Shown piece after piece: positions 1 through 7,055 of a stretch of DNA of 33,821 nt. The position numbers and the translations under genes are program-made. Source of the stretch: Acidimicrobiales bacterium. Its GTDB lineage: Bacteria; Actinomycetota; Acidimicrobiia; Acidimicrobiales; DATDAH01. The first letter of the stretch is position 1. Every line of letters starts with the position of its first letter. A model generated the notes under the pieces. That model made no database searches and was not told the origin of the DNA. It worked only from the letters and a program-made list of their open reading frames with translations. The stretch spans positions 1-33,821 of the forward strand of contig JAEUJM010000020.1 of the NCBI GenBank assembly GCA_016794585.1, in the 5' to 3' direction.

Positions 1-993
1 AAGGTCTACGGCGAGAGCTTCTTCAGCGATCTCGAGGCCATCATCCCGAACCTGCAGGAGGTGTCGTTCACGGGGGGTGAGCCGTTCCTGGTGCCGGAGT
101 ACTACCGGATCTGGGACATGATCGCCGAGCTCAACCCCGACCTGCCGTGTCGGATCACCACGAACGGGACGCAGTGGAGCGCCCGGGTGGAGCGGGTGCT
201 GTCGACGCTGCGGTGCGAGATCAACGTGTCGATCGACGGCTACACGAAGGAGACCTACGAGTCGGTGCGGGTCGGGGCGGACCACGCCACCGTCTTCGCC
301 AACCTCGAGCGCTTCGTGGCGAGCTGCCGTACGAGGGGCACGCCGCTGTCGATCTACCACTGCCTGATGCCGCAGAACTACCACGAGCTCGGGGACCTGC
401 TCCTGCTCGGCGACCGCCTCGACGTCGACGTACAGGTCTGCGTCGTCCAGGTGCCCCTGGAGTGCAGCCTCGAGGCCATGGACGACTGGACCGACCTGCG
501 GGCGACGTTCGATCGCTTCGCCGAGACGGTGCGCCCGCAGCTCGGTCGCAACGGCTGGGTCTTCGACGACCAGTACAAGCGGGTCGTCGAGGGTGGGCTG
601 CTGAACCCCGTGCTGGGCTTCCCCCGGATCAGCTCGCAGGTGCTCGACGACGCGCAGCTCGCCGCCGCCGCCGGTTGGGGCCCAGGTGACCTGCCCGAGA
701 GCACCATCGCGCTGGGGAGCGACGAGCGCATCGCCGCCGTGTCGCCGGCGATGGCGGCCCTGGCCCAGGTGCCCGTCGATGCCCTGGTGGGCCGGTCGCT
801 CGAAGCGCTCGACGAGGCGATGACGGCCGCCTACGGCGAGCGGTCCGAGATGCACGCGGGCGCCGGGTCGGACGACATGGCGAGGACCGAGACCACCTAC
901 GGCTCGTCCCGGTTCCGCAGCACGCTCGTCGCCCGCCGGAAGCCCGACGGCTGGCTGACCCACGTCGAGCTCGTGGTCGAGCGCCTCGACTGA
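1..993 (+). CDS. radical SAM protein with PAS-like C-terminal region (5' partial)
   Basis: The frame is open from base 1, so the gene starts upstream. The first visible part is a radical SAM core lacking its N-terminal CxxxCxxC cluster loop (outside the window): the SAM-binding GGEP motif is at visible residues 25-28, followed by the ITTNGT strand and the INVSIDGYTKETYESVR strand typical of SPASM/MoaA-like enzymes. No cysteine-rich SPASM domain follows. Instead the last ~95 residues (about 235-330) read like a PAS fold: a strand with DERIAAVSPAM, a helix, VDALVGRSLEAL, then strands ending in GWLTHVELVVE. What is seen: GGEP and the radical SAM strand order. What is inferred: the PAS assignment, which is moderate. 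Substrate unknown. It is followed by 118 bp without a gene, with a short tandem repeat of gcctcgcccc at about 1037-1056. Confidence 0.8.
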   Translation, partial: KVYGESFFSDLEAIIPNLQEVSFTGGEPFLVPEYYRIWDMIAELNPDLPCRITTNGTQWSARVERVLSTLRCEINVSIDGYTKETYESVRVGADHATVFANLERFVASCRTRGTPLSIYHCLMPQNYHELGDLLLLGDRLDVDVQVCVVQVPLECSLEAMDDWTDLRATFDRFAETVRPQLGRNGWVFDDQYKRVVEGGLLNPVLGFPRISSQVLDDAQLAAAAGWGPGDLPESTIALGSDERIAAVSPAMAALAQVPVDALVGRSLEALDEAMTAAYGERSEMHAGAGSDDMARTETTYGSSRFRSTLVARRKPDGWLTHVELVVERLD

Positions 994-1111
994 GCGCGCC
1001 GCCACGCCGGTCCACCCCGCCGCTGCGCCCACCCGCCTCGCCCCGCCTCGCCCCGCCCCGTGAGCCGCGGCTACAACGAGGGGACCACGCGGACTGCGAG
1101 AAAGGCCCCCT

Positions 1112-1630
1112 GTGACCACGTACGAGCGCCCCTTCGGCCGGTACCTCGAGGACTTCGAGGTCGGTGACATCTACAAGCACTGGCCCGGCAAGACCATCAC
1201 CGAGTACGACGACCACCTGTTCTGCATGATCACCATGAACCACCACCCGGTGCACACCAACGCCTGGTTCGCCGAGCACGAGAGCGTCCACGGCAAGAAC
1301 CTCGTCGTGGGCAACCTCGTGTACTCGCTGGTGCTCGGCATGAGCGTGCCCGACGTCAGCGGATCGGCCATCGCCAACCTCGAGGTCGAGTCCCTGACCC
1401 ACAAGCGACCGACGTACCACGGCGACACCATCTACGCCGAGACCAAGGTGCTCGACGTCCGGGAGTCGAGCTCGAAGAACGACCGCGGCGTGGTCACGGT
1501 CGAGACCAAGGGCATCAACCAGCGCGGCGAGGAGGTCTGCTACTTCCGCCGCAAGGTGATGGTGTGGAAGCGCGACGCGGCGACGCCGCGGCAGCGCCCG
1601 TACGACGAGAGCATCTGGTCCGAGGGCTGA
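1112..1630 (+). CDS. MaoC-family (hot-dog) acyl-CoA dehydratase
   Basis: A 172-residue single hot-dog protein of the MaoC/(R)-specific enoyl-CoA hydratase family. Signs are the start FGRYLEDFEVGDIYKH, the hydratase-loop-like segment ITMNHHPVHTNAWFAE and the late strand GDTIYAETKVLDVRES. The family adds water to trans-2-enoyl-CoA or related thioesters in the cytoplasm. The usual catalytic pair sits in a GDxNPIH segment; here the aligned segment is TMNHHPVH, so the Asp position holds Asn while the His (of PVH) is kept. Similar TMN..P.H segments occur in the mesaconyl-CoA hydratase-like branch, so this may be a subgroup trait. GTG start at 1112, preceded by gagaaagg at 1098-1105. First gene of a close-packed run with the SGNH hydrolase, methyltransferase and mutY. 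Exact substrate unknown. Confidence 0.85.
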   Translation: MTTYERPFGRYLEDFEVGDIYKHWPGKTITEYDDHLFCMITMNHHPVHTNAWFAEHESVHGKNLVVGNLVYSLVLGMSVPDVSGSAIANLEVESLTHKRPTYHGDTIYAETKVLDVRESSSKNDRGVVTVETKGINQRGEEVCYFRRKVMVWKRDAATPRQRPYDESIWSEG

Positions 1631-1713
1631 GCCCCGACGCCGAACCGGCCGCGCCGGCGGGAGCGGAGAGGGCGAGCTCCGATCGGTCCACGCGCGCGGG
1701 TTCCCCCCGGCGG

Positions 1714-2463
1714 GTGGGCCGGATCGCGGCGCGGGTGGCCGTCGGGGTCGGTGTCCTCGTCGCCGCCTCCATCGTGGTGCTCGGCGGCGAGGTGCTCCTT
1801 GCCCGCCGGGGGGTCGACCTCTCGGACCGCGAGCCCTACGACCTCGACGGTCGGGTGGGCGGCGCCCGCGACGGACGGGTCGAGCGGGTGGTCTGGCTGG
1901 GTGACTCGACCGCCGCCGGCGTCGGCGCGTCCGCTCCCGACGAGGCCCTGCCCCGCCAGGTTGCGGGTCTCGCCGACCACCCGGTCGACCTGACCGTCCT
2001 GGCGGTGTCGGGAGCCAGGGTGGACGATGTGCTGGCCGATCAGGTCGACGACGTCCCCGTTGACGCCGACACGGTCTACGTCAGCGTCGGCGCCAACGAC
2101 ACCGTCCACCTCACCCGCGCCGGGGACTTCCGTGACCGCTACGAGCAGGTGCTGGCCGCCCTGCCCGACGGCGTCGACGTCGTGCTGCTCGGCGTGCCGG
2201 ACATGGGGTCGACCCCGCGTTTCGCCCAGCCGCTGCGCTTCGTCGCGGGCGTGCGGGGTGGCACGATCGACGCCGTGATCGCCGATCTCGCCGCCGCGCC
2301 GGGACGCACCTACGTCGACATCGCCGGCGAGACCGGCCCGGCGTTCCGACGGGATCCGGGCGAGCTCTTCGCCGCCGACGACTACCACCCGAGCGACGCC
2401 GGCTACGCCCGATGGGCCACCGCGGTCGACGCTGCCCGACGCGCCCAGGAGGCCGACCGATGA
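1714..2463 (+). CDS. membrane-anchored SGNH/GDSL hydrolase
   Basis: About 249 residues from the GTG at 1714. The N-terminus is basic then hydrophobic (residues 1-30, GVGVLVAASIVVL), a signal anchor, so the catalytic domain should face outside. SGNH blocks are all present: GDST with Ser65 (block I), a Gly in LAVSGARVDD (block II), GAND with Asn128 (block III), and DDYH with Asp222 and His225 (block V). The family comprises esterases/lipases and carbohydrate deacetylases; the substrate cannot be told. The frame is open further upstream to a GTG at 1564, which would overlap the MaoC gene by 67 bp and add a charged, low-complexity stretch; I prefer 1714 because it places the hydrophobic segment at the N-terminus, though its ribosome site (ggcgg) is weak. 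The stop overlaps the next start (ATGA). Confidence 0.82.
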   Translation: MGRIAARVAVGVGVLVAASIVVLGGEVLLARRGVDLSDREPYDLDGRVGGARDGRVERVVWLGDSTAAGVGASAPDEALPRQVAGLADHPVDLTVLAVSGARVDDVLADQVDDVPVDADTVYVSVGANDTVHLTRAGDFRDRYEQVLAALPDGVDVVLLGVPDMGSTPRFAQPLRFVAGVRGGTIDAVIADLAAAPGRTYVDIAGETGPAFRRDPGELFAADDYHPSDAGYARWATAVDAARRAQEADR

Positions 2464-3260
2464 CCGTCCACGACGCCGCCGCCCGAGGCTTCGAACGGGG
2501 TGCGGATGACTACGAGGCCGCCCGCCCCGGCTACCCACCCGAGGTGGTCGACCTCCTCGCGGAGGCGCTCGAGCTCGGCCCCGGTCGGCGGGTGCTCGAC
2601 CTCGCCGCGGGGACCGGCAAGCTCACCCGGCTGCTCGTCCCGAGCGGGGCGGAGGTGGTGGCGGTCGAGCCGGTCGCCGCGATGCGGGCCACGCTGGCCG
2701 ACCTCGCACCCGAGGCCGAGGTGCTGGACGGCACCGCCGAGGCCATCCCGCTGCCCGACGCCGGCGTGGACGCGGCGGTCGTGGCCCAGGCCTTCCACTG
2801 GTTCGACGCCGCGGCGGCGCTGGCCGAGTTGGCCCGGGTGCTGCGCCCCGGGGGTGCCCTCGCCCTGGTCTGGAACGTCCGGGACGAGTCGGTCGAATGG
2901 GTGCGTCAGTTCGGCGAGCTGCTCGTCGAGGGTGCCGCCGAGGACGAGTCGAGCGCCGCGTTCCGGGAGACGGGCAAGCCCTACGACGAAGGCCAGAACT
3001 GGGCGGATGTCATCGGGGCCAGCGGGCGCTTCGGCGCGGTGGAACGGGCCACCGTGTCCTGGGAGCAGCCCGTGGACGCCGATCTGCTCGTGCGGAGGGC
3101 GGCGTCGACCAGCTTCGTGTCGGCGCTGCCCGACGACACCCGGGCGGCGGCCCTCGACCGGGTGCGCGCCCTCGCGGTCACCCATCCCGACCTCGCCGGC
3201 CGGGCGACGTTCGGCTTTCCGTACCGAACCGCCGTGTACTGGTGCCGGCGCCAGCCCTGA
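2460..3260 (+). CDS. class I SAM-dependent methyltransferase
   Basis: About 266 residues. A Rossmann methyltransferase of the methyltransferase-11 type: motif I VLDLAAGTGKLTRLL binds S-adenosylmethionine, the acidic end of strand 2 is VVAVEP, and motif IV is DAAVVAQAFHWFD, the HWFD reading being common in the actinobacterial/yeast Crg1-like branch. The start YEAARPGYPPEVVDLL is also typical of that branch. Acceptor molecule unknown; probably a small molecule in the cytoplasm. The ATG at 2460 overlaps the previous TGA, which implies translational coupling, and its own end overlaps the mutY start by 19 bp. Confidence 0.88.
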   Translation: MTVHDAAARGFERGADDYEAARPGYPPEVVDLLAEALELGPGRRVLDLAAGTGKLTRLLVPSGAEVVAVEPVAAMRATLADLAPEAEVLDGTAEAIPLPDAGVDAAVVAQAFHWFDAAAALAELARVLRPGGALALVWNVRDESVEWVRQFGELLVEGAAEDESSAAFRETGKPYDEGQNWADVIGASGRFGAVERATVSWEQPVDADLLVRRAASTSFVSALPDDTRAAALDRVRALAVTHPDLAGRATFGFPYRTAVYWCRRQP

Positions 3261-4120
3261 GCCCCGACCAGGCCGCCCTGCTCGCGTGGGCGGACGAGGC
3301 CCATCGCGACCTGCCGTGGCGCCGCACCCGGGACCCCTGGGCGGTGCTGGTCAGCGAGGCGATGCTCCAGCAGACCCAGGTGGCTCGGGTGGTGCCGAAG
3401 TACCACGCCTTCCTCGAGCGTTTCCCCACGCCCGCCGCCTGCGCCGCCGCGCGCCAGGGCGAGGTCGTCACCCACTGGGCCGGGCTGGGCTACAACCGCC
3501 GGGCCGTACAGCTGCACCGGGCGGCCACCGCGATCGTCGCCCAGCACGCGGGCGCGGTGCCCGACACGCTCACCGAATTGCTGGCACTCCCCGGGGTCGG
3601 TCCCTACACGGCCCGGGCCGTCCTGGCCTTCGCCTTCGAGCAGGACGCCGCCATCGTGGACACCAACGTCGCCCGGGTGCTCGCCCGGCGCGCCGGCCGG
3701 TCGCTGCGTCCCGCCGAGGTCCAGGCAGCCGCCGACGCCTGGCTCCCGGCCGGCGCCGCCTGGGCCTGGAACCAGGGGATGCTCGACCTCGGGGCCGGCT
3801 GCTGCACGCCCCGGAACCCGAGCTGTCCGGACTGCCCGGTGGCCGCCGGGTGCGCCTGGGCGGAAGCCGGGCGGCCCGAGCCCGACCCGGCGGTCGGCTC
3901 CGCGGGGGTGAGCGGCGGCCAGTCGCGCTTCGAGGGCTCGGACCGCCAGGGGCGGGGCCGTCTCGTCGAGGCCCTCCGGCAGGGCCCCGTCGCCGCGGCC
4001 GACCTCGCCGCGGTCATGGGGTGGCCCGGAGACGAGGCCCGCGCCGAGCGCGTCGCCGCCGGGCTGGTGGCCGAGGGGATGGTGGTCGTCGAGGGCCGCC
4101 GGTTCTCGCTGGGGCCCTGA
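3242..4120 (+). CDS. mutY: A/G-specific adenine DNA glycosylase MutY
   Basis: 292 residues. Removes adenine mispaired with 8-oxoguanine or guanine, the second line of defence in oxidised-guanine repair. Seen: N-terminal LPWRRTRDPWAVLVSEAMLQQTQV with catalytic Glu39, the helix-hairpin-helix LPGVGPYTARA (about 116-126), catalytic Asp140 in VDTNVARV, and the [4Fe-4S] ligands Cys188-x6-Cys195-x2-Cys198-x5-Cys204. After the cluster only about 88 residues remain, so the MutT-like C-terminal domain of the ~350-residue E. coli enzyme is missing or very reduced; short MutY proteins are usual in actinobacteria. The GTG at 3242 is the last in-frame start before the conserved region and overlaps the methyltransferase gene. 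The Fe-S cluster makes it a client of the SUF system further along. Confidence 0.93.
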   Translation: MPAPALSPDQAALLAWADEAHRDLPWRRTRDPWAVLVSEAMLQQTQVARVVPKYHAFLERFPTPAACAAARQGEVVTHWAGLGYNRRAVQLHRAATAIVAQHAGAVPDTLTELLALPGVGPYTARAVLAFAFEQDAAIVDTNVARVLARRAGRSLRPAEVQAAADAWLPAGAAWAWNQGMLDLGAGCCTPRNPSCPDCPVAAGCAWAEAGRPEPDPAVGSAGVSGGQSRFEGSDRQGRGRLVEALRQGPVAAADLAAVMGWPGDEARAERVAAGLVAEGMVVVEGRRFSLGP

Positions 4121-4138
4121 CGGGGAAGAAATGTTCGA

Positions 4139-4759
4139 ATGGGGCAATCCGGCGGGACGGGTGGCTCCGAAGAGCAGCCGATGGCACCGGTTGACTTCGC
4201 GGACATGGGTGATGCGGCGCTCGTGTTCGCCATCGCCCGCTATGAGCAGGCGGCGCTCGCGGAGGCGTACCGGCGCCACGGCGGCGCCGTCCACGGCCTC
4301 GCTCGCCGCCTGCTGGGTGACGACGCCGCTGCGGAAGAGGTCGTCCAGGAGATCTTCCTGCGGTTGTGGAACCAGCCCGACCGCTTCGACCCCGACCGGG
4401 GGTCCCTGCGCTCGTTCCTGCTCGCCCAGTCCCACGGGCGGTCGGTCGACGTCATCCGCTCCGAGGAGTCGCGCCGTCGTCGCGAGGAGCGCGACGCTCG
4501 CCGCGCGGTGGATGCCGGGTACGACCTCGAGCGCGAGGTCTGGGACCTCGAGGTCTCCGAGAGGATCAGCGGGGCACTGCGCGACCTGCCCGAGGAACAG
4601 CGGTCCGCCATCGTCCTCGCCTACTTCGGCGGTTACACCTATCGGGAGGTGGCGGGCATCCTGGGGGAACCGGAGGGCACGGTCAAGAGCCGCATCCGCA
4701 GCGGTCTGGGCCGCCTGCGGGGCTCACTCGATGCGCTCGGGATCGGAGCGGTGACGTGA
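4139..4759 (+). CDS. ECF (sigma-70 family, SigK-like) RNA polymerase sigma factor
   Basis: 206 residues. Region 2 is seen in AYRRHGGAVHGLARRLLG and AEEVVQEIFLRLW (core binding and -10 recognition), region 4 in LRDLPEEQRSAIVLAYFGG followed by the helix-turn-helix YREVAGILGEPEGTVKSRI (-35 recognition). There is no long linker or C-terminal extension. Its stop overlaps the GTG of the gene for a zinc-finger/RskA protein, so the pair is a classic sigma/anti-sigma unit. The pairing with an RskA-type partner resembles SigK/RskA of mycobacteria. ATG at 4139, with a purine-rich ggggaagaa 8 bp upstream; an ATG at 4181 (MAPVDFADMGD) is a fair alternative. Target promoters are unknown; the cupredoxin and ferritin-like genes just downstream are the first candidates. 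Confidence 0.92.
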   Translation: MGQSGGTGGSEEQPMAPVDFADMGDAALVFAIARYEQAALAEAYRRHGGAVHGLARRLLGDDAAAEEVVQEIFLRLWNQPDRFDPDRGSLRSFLLAQSHGRSVDVIRSEESRRRREERDARRAVDAGYDLEREVWDLEVSERISGALRDLPEEQRSAIVLAYFGGYTYREVAGILGEPEGTVKSRIRSGLGRLRGSLDALGIGAVT

Positions 4760-5655
4760 TCGGACAACCCAACCACGACGAGCTCCGGGAGCTCCTGGGC
4801 GCCTACGCCCTCGATGCGGTCGACGCCGACGAGGCCGTCGCCGTCGAGGAGCACCTGGCGGGGTGCCCGCAGTGCCGCGCCGAGGTCGAGCAGCACCGTT
4901 CCGTGGCGGCGCTGCTGGGCAACGCCGGCGCGACGGCCCCGGCCGGCCTCTGGGACCGCATCGCCGCCTCCCTCGACGAGCCCGAGCAGTCGACGGCGCG
5001 ACCCGCGCCCTGGGCGTCGACCGCCCCGTCCAGTTCCCTCGACGCGACGTCGTCGTCACCATCGCCACGGGCACCATCACCACCGGACGAGGCCTCCGAC
5101 GCGGGCGCCGCGGTGACCGCGTTCCCCGCCGGCGGCCGGACCGGACGCTCTCGGCCCGGCGCCGCCACCTTCGTCGCCGCGGTCGCCGCGGCGTGCGTGC
5201 TGCTGGTCGGTGCCGTCGGTGTGCTGTCGTTCCGCCATCAACAGCAGCGGGTCGACGATCTGGCTGCTCAGGTGGCGGCCGGTCGGGACCAGCGTTCGGC
5301 CGGGGACGCGCTCGCCGACCCGACCTCGACGGTCGTGCGGCTCGCGTCGGACGACGGCCAGCTCGTCATGCGGGCCGTGGTCACCGAAGAGGGCACGGGC
5401 TACCTCCTCGGGGGCAACCTGCCCGATGCCGGCGCCGGCTCGACCTATCAGCTCTGGGGCCTCGACGAGCGGCAAGCCGTGTCCCTCGGCGTCCTCGGGC
5501 CGGCCCCCGGCATCGTGGCCTTCCAGGTCGAGGACCCGATGACGGCCCTGGCCATCACCAGCGAGGCGCAGGGGGGCGCGGACCAGCCCACGTCGGCGCC
5601 GCTGGTGAGCGGGGACCTCCGCGTCGGTGAAGGTGGCGGCACGACGACCTCGTGA
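4756..5655 (+). CDS. zinc-finger and RskA-domain transmembrane anti-sigma factor
   Basis: 299 residues. Cytoplasmic zinc-binding anti-sigma domain with His33-x3-Cys37-x2-Cys40 (EEHLAGCPQC), a Ser/Pro-rich linker (about 75-130), one transmembrane helix (about 135-159), then an outer RskA domain containing YLLGGNLPDAGAGSTYQLWG and the late strand PMTALAITSEAQGG. The family holds its sigma factor at the membrane and frees it after regulated proteolysis. GTG at 4756 overlaps the sigma stop (GTGA). The HxxxCxxC site is of the redox-responsive ZAS type, but a zinc or redox switch is inference. Downstream cupredoxin and ferritin-like genes suggest the signal concerns metal or oxidant stress outside the membrane. 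Confidence 0.92.
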   Translation: MIGQPNHDELRELLGAYALDAVDADEAVAVEEHLAGCPQCRAEVEQHRSVAALLGNAGATAPAGLWDRIAASLDEPEQSTARPAPWASTAPSSSLDATSSSPSPRAPSPPDEASDAGAAVTAFPAGGRTGRSRPGAATFVAAVAAACVLLVGAVGVLSFRHQQQRVDDLAAQVAAGRDQRSAGDALADPTSTVVRLASDDGQLVMRAVVTEEGTGYLLGGNLPDAGAGSTYQLWGLDERQAVSLGVLGPAPGIVAFQVEDPMTALAITSEAQGGADQPTSAPLVSGDLRVGEGGGTTTS

Positions 5656-5711
5656 AGGGGCATGATCGTGGGCGACCGGCACGTCCCACACCAACAACGG
5701 GGGAAACAAAG

Positions 5712-6176
5712 ATGGAGCACCGATCCACCGCAGCGCGCCTCTCCGCGCTGGCGTTCGCAGGCCTGCTCGTGTTCGGCGCAGCCGCGTGCGGCAGCGACGG
5801 CGACAGCGACGAGTCCAGCTCGGGTGACACCACCGCCACCTCGGCGGCCGACAGCGGCACCGATTACGGCGACAGCGGTGACACCACCGACACCACCGCC
5901 GCCGATGCGTCGGACACGCCGGCCGAGGCCACCGCGCCCGTGATCTCGGACTTCTCCTTCATCCCCGACCCCATCTCCATCACGGTCGGTGACTCGGTCA
6001 CCTGGACCAACGAGGACGGCTTCGCGCACACCGTCACCGCCGACGACGACTCGTTCGACTCGGGCAACCTCGACGGCGGTGCCACCTTCGAGCAGACCTT
6101 CGACGAGGCCGGCGAGTTCGCCTACCACTGCAACATCCACCCGCAGATGACGGGTACCGTCAGCGTCTCGGACTGA
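5712..6176 (+). CDS. cupredoxin (plastocyanin/azurin-like) lipoprotein
   Basis: 154 residues. An N-terminal lipoprotein signal peptide ends in FGAAAC with Cys26 as the lipidated residue, followed by a 50-residue Ser/Thr/Asp-rich tether (about 27-75) and a blue-copper domain. The type 1 copper ligands are all present: His106 (FAHTV), Cys140, His143 and Met146 (YHCNIHPQM). Role: one-electron transfer or copper binding at the outer face of the membrane. The start was taken as the ATG at 5712, because it begins the signal peptide and has gggggaaac upstream; an earlier GTG at 5652 would add a charged stretch that spoils it. It follows the anti-sigma gene by 56 bp and ends before a strong hairpin. 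Confidence 0.92.
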   Translation: MEHRSTAARLSALAFAGLLVFGAAACGSDGDSDESSSGDTTATSAADSGTDYGDSGDTTDTTAADASDTPAEATAPVISDFSFIPDPISITVGDSVTWTNEDGFAHTVTADDDSFDSGNLDGGATFEQTFDEAGEFAYHCNIHPQMTGTVSVSD

Positions 6177-6190
6177 CCGGTCGACCAGTC

Positions 6191-6225
6191 GGGCCGCCGG
6201 TGGGCACCACGCCCGTCGGCGGCCC
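6191..6225 (+). terminator. GC-rich hairpin after the cupredoxin gene
   Basis: A 15-bp stem: left arm GGGCCGCCGGTGGGC (6191-6205), loop ACCAC (6206-6210), right arm GCCCGTCGGCGGCCC (6211-6225). The only non-Watson-Crick positions are two adjacent G-T/T-G wobbles in mid-stem. It begins 15 bp after the cupredoxin stop. There is no T-tract, so this may be a U-less terminator or an mRNA processing/attenuation point that sets the level of the downstream ferritin-like genes. Confidence 0.6.
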
Positions 6226-6242
6226 GTTGGCGTCGAGGGGTC

Positions 6243-6271
6243 GCGGAACGACAAGATCGGTGCGGAACGAC
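6243..6271 (+). repeat. direct repeat GCGGAACGAC before the ferritin-like gene
   Basis: GCGGAACGAC occurs at 6243-6252 and again at 6262-6271, a period of 19 bp, close to two helical turns. Each copy contains GGAAC, which resembles the -35 element of many ECF sigma promoters. The second copy lies 29 bp before the GTG of the ferritin-like gene. I cannot point to a convincing -10 partner, so this is a candidate promoter or activator site only. Confidence 0.4.
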
Positions 6272-6299
6272 CACCGATCCACCGAACAAGGAGCCGTCA

Positions 6300-7028
6300 G
6301 TGGAGATCACCACGCGGGCGTTGCGGCAACTGGCCGCCGACGTCGACGACCAGCACCACGAGGCCATGGCCACGATCCACGAGGACCTGCGCGAGGTGCA
6401 CTTCGGTGAGACGAGCCGGACCCTGGCCAGCAGCCGTCGGCGGTTCCTGCGCAACGCCGGCCTGGGTGGGGCGGCGCTGACCATCGGGTCCACCCTCGTG
6501 CCGATGTCGCGGCTGATGCCGGCGGCATGGGCCCAGGAGACCCTCTCCGACGGTGATCTCGCCGCCTTCGCCGAGAGTGTCGAGCTCGCCGCGGTCGAGG
6601 CCTACACCGCGGTCATCGAGACGGGCCTCCTCGACGGGGGCGTGGTGAACGTGGCCGAGATCTTCCGCGAGCACCACGACGAGCACGCGGCGGCCTTCGC
6701 CGGGGTGGCCAGCCAGGACGCCACGGGCGAGGCCAACCAGGCTGTCCTCGACGTGTTCGCGCCGCTGATCGCCGAGGCCACCGATCAGGACGCGCTCCTC
6801 CAGATCGCGCAGGACCTCGAGAACGGGGCGGCAGCGACCTACTTCTACAGCCTGGGCATCCTCCAAGACCGTGACGCGGCCCTCGCCGTCGCCACCATCC
6901 TGCCCATCGAGTCCCAGCACGCGGTCGTGCTCGGCCAGGCCCTCGGCCAGGAGCTCGAGGAGTACGTCCCCACCTTCCAGGGTCAGGAGGGCGCGCTGAG
7001 CCCGACCGAGTACCCGGTCAACAGCTAG
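6300..7028 (+). CDS. Tat-exported ferritin-like (four-helix diiron-type) protein 1
   Basis: 242 residues. Twin-arginine signal SRRRFLRNAG with arginines at 46-48, then a hydrophobic run and PAAWAQE, a probable signal peptidase site near residue 79. The mature part is a ferritin-like four-helix bundle: Glu residues in ESVELAAVEAY (helix A), EHHDEH in helix B, AQDLENGAAATYF in helix C, and ESQH in helix D, an E-plus-ExxH pattern consistent with a diiron or other metal site. The 45-residue stretch before the twin arginines (HHEAMATIHEDLREV) is unusually long for a Tat n-region. GTG at 6300 has aaggag (6288-6293) six bp upstream. It is followed after 27 bp by a paralogue. Function outside the cell is unproven; metal storage or peroxide handling is inference. 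Confidence 0.87.
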   Translation: MEITTRALRQLAADVDDQHHEAMATIHEDLREVHFGETSRTLASSRRRFLRNAGLGGAALTIGSTLVPMSRLMPAAWAQETLSDGDLAAFAESVELAAVEAYTAVIETGLLDGGVVNVAEIFREHHDEHAAAFAGVASQDATGEANQAVLDVFAPLIAEATDQDALLQIAQDLENGAAATYFYSLGILQDRDAALAVATILPIESQHAVVLGQALGQELEEYVPTFQGQEGALSPTEYPVNS

Positions 7029-7055
7029 CCGCCCGAGACGAGAGGAACGCGACCG

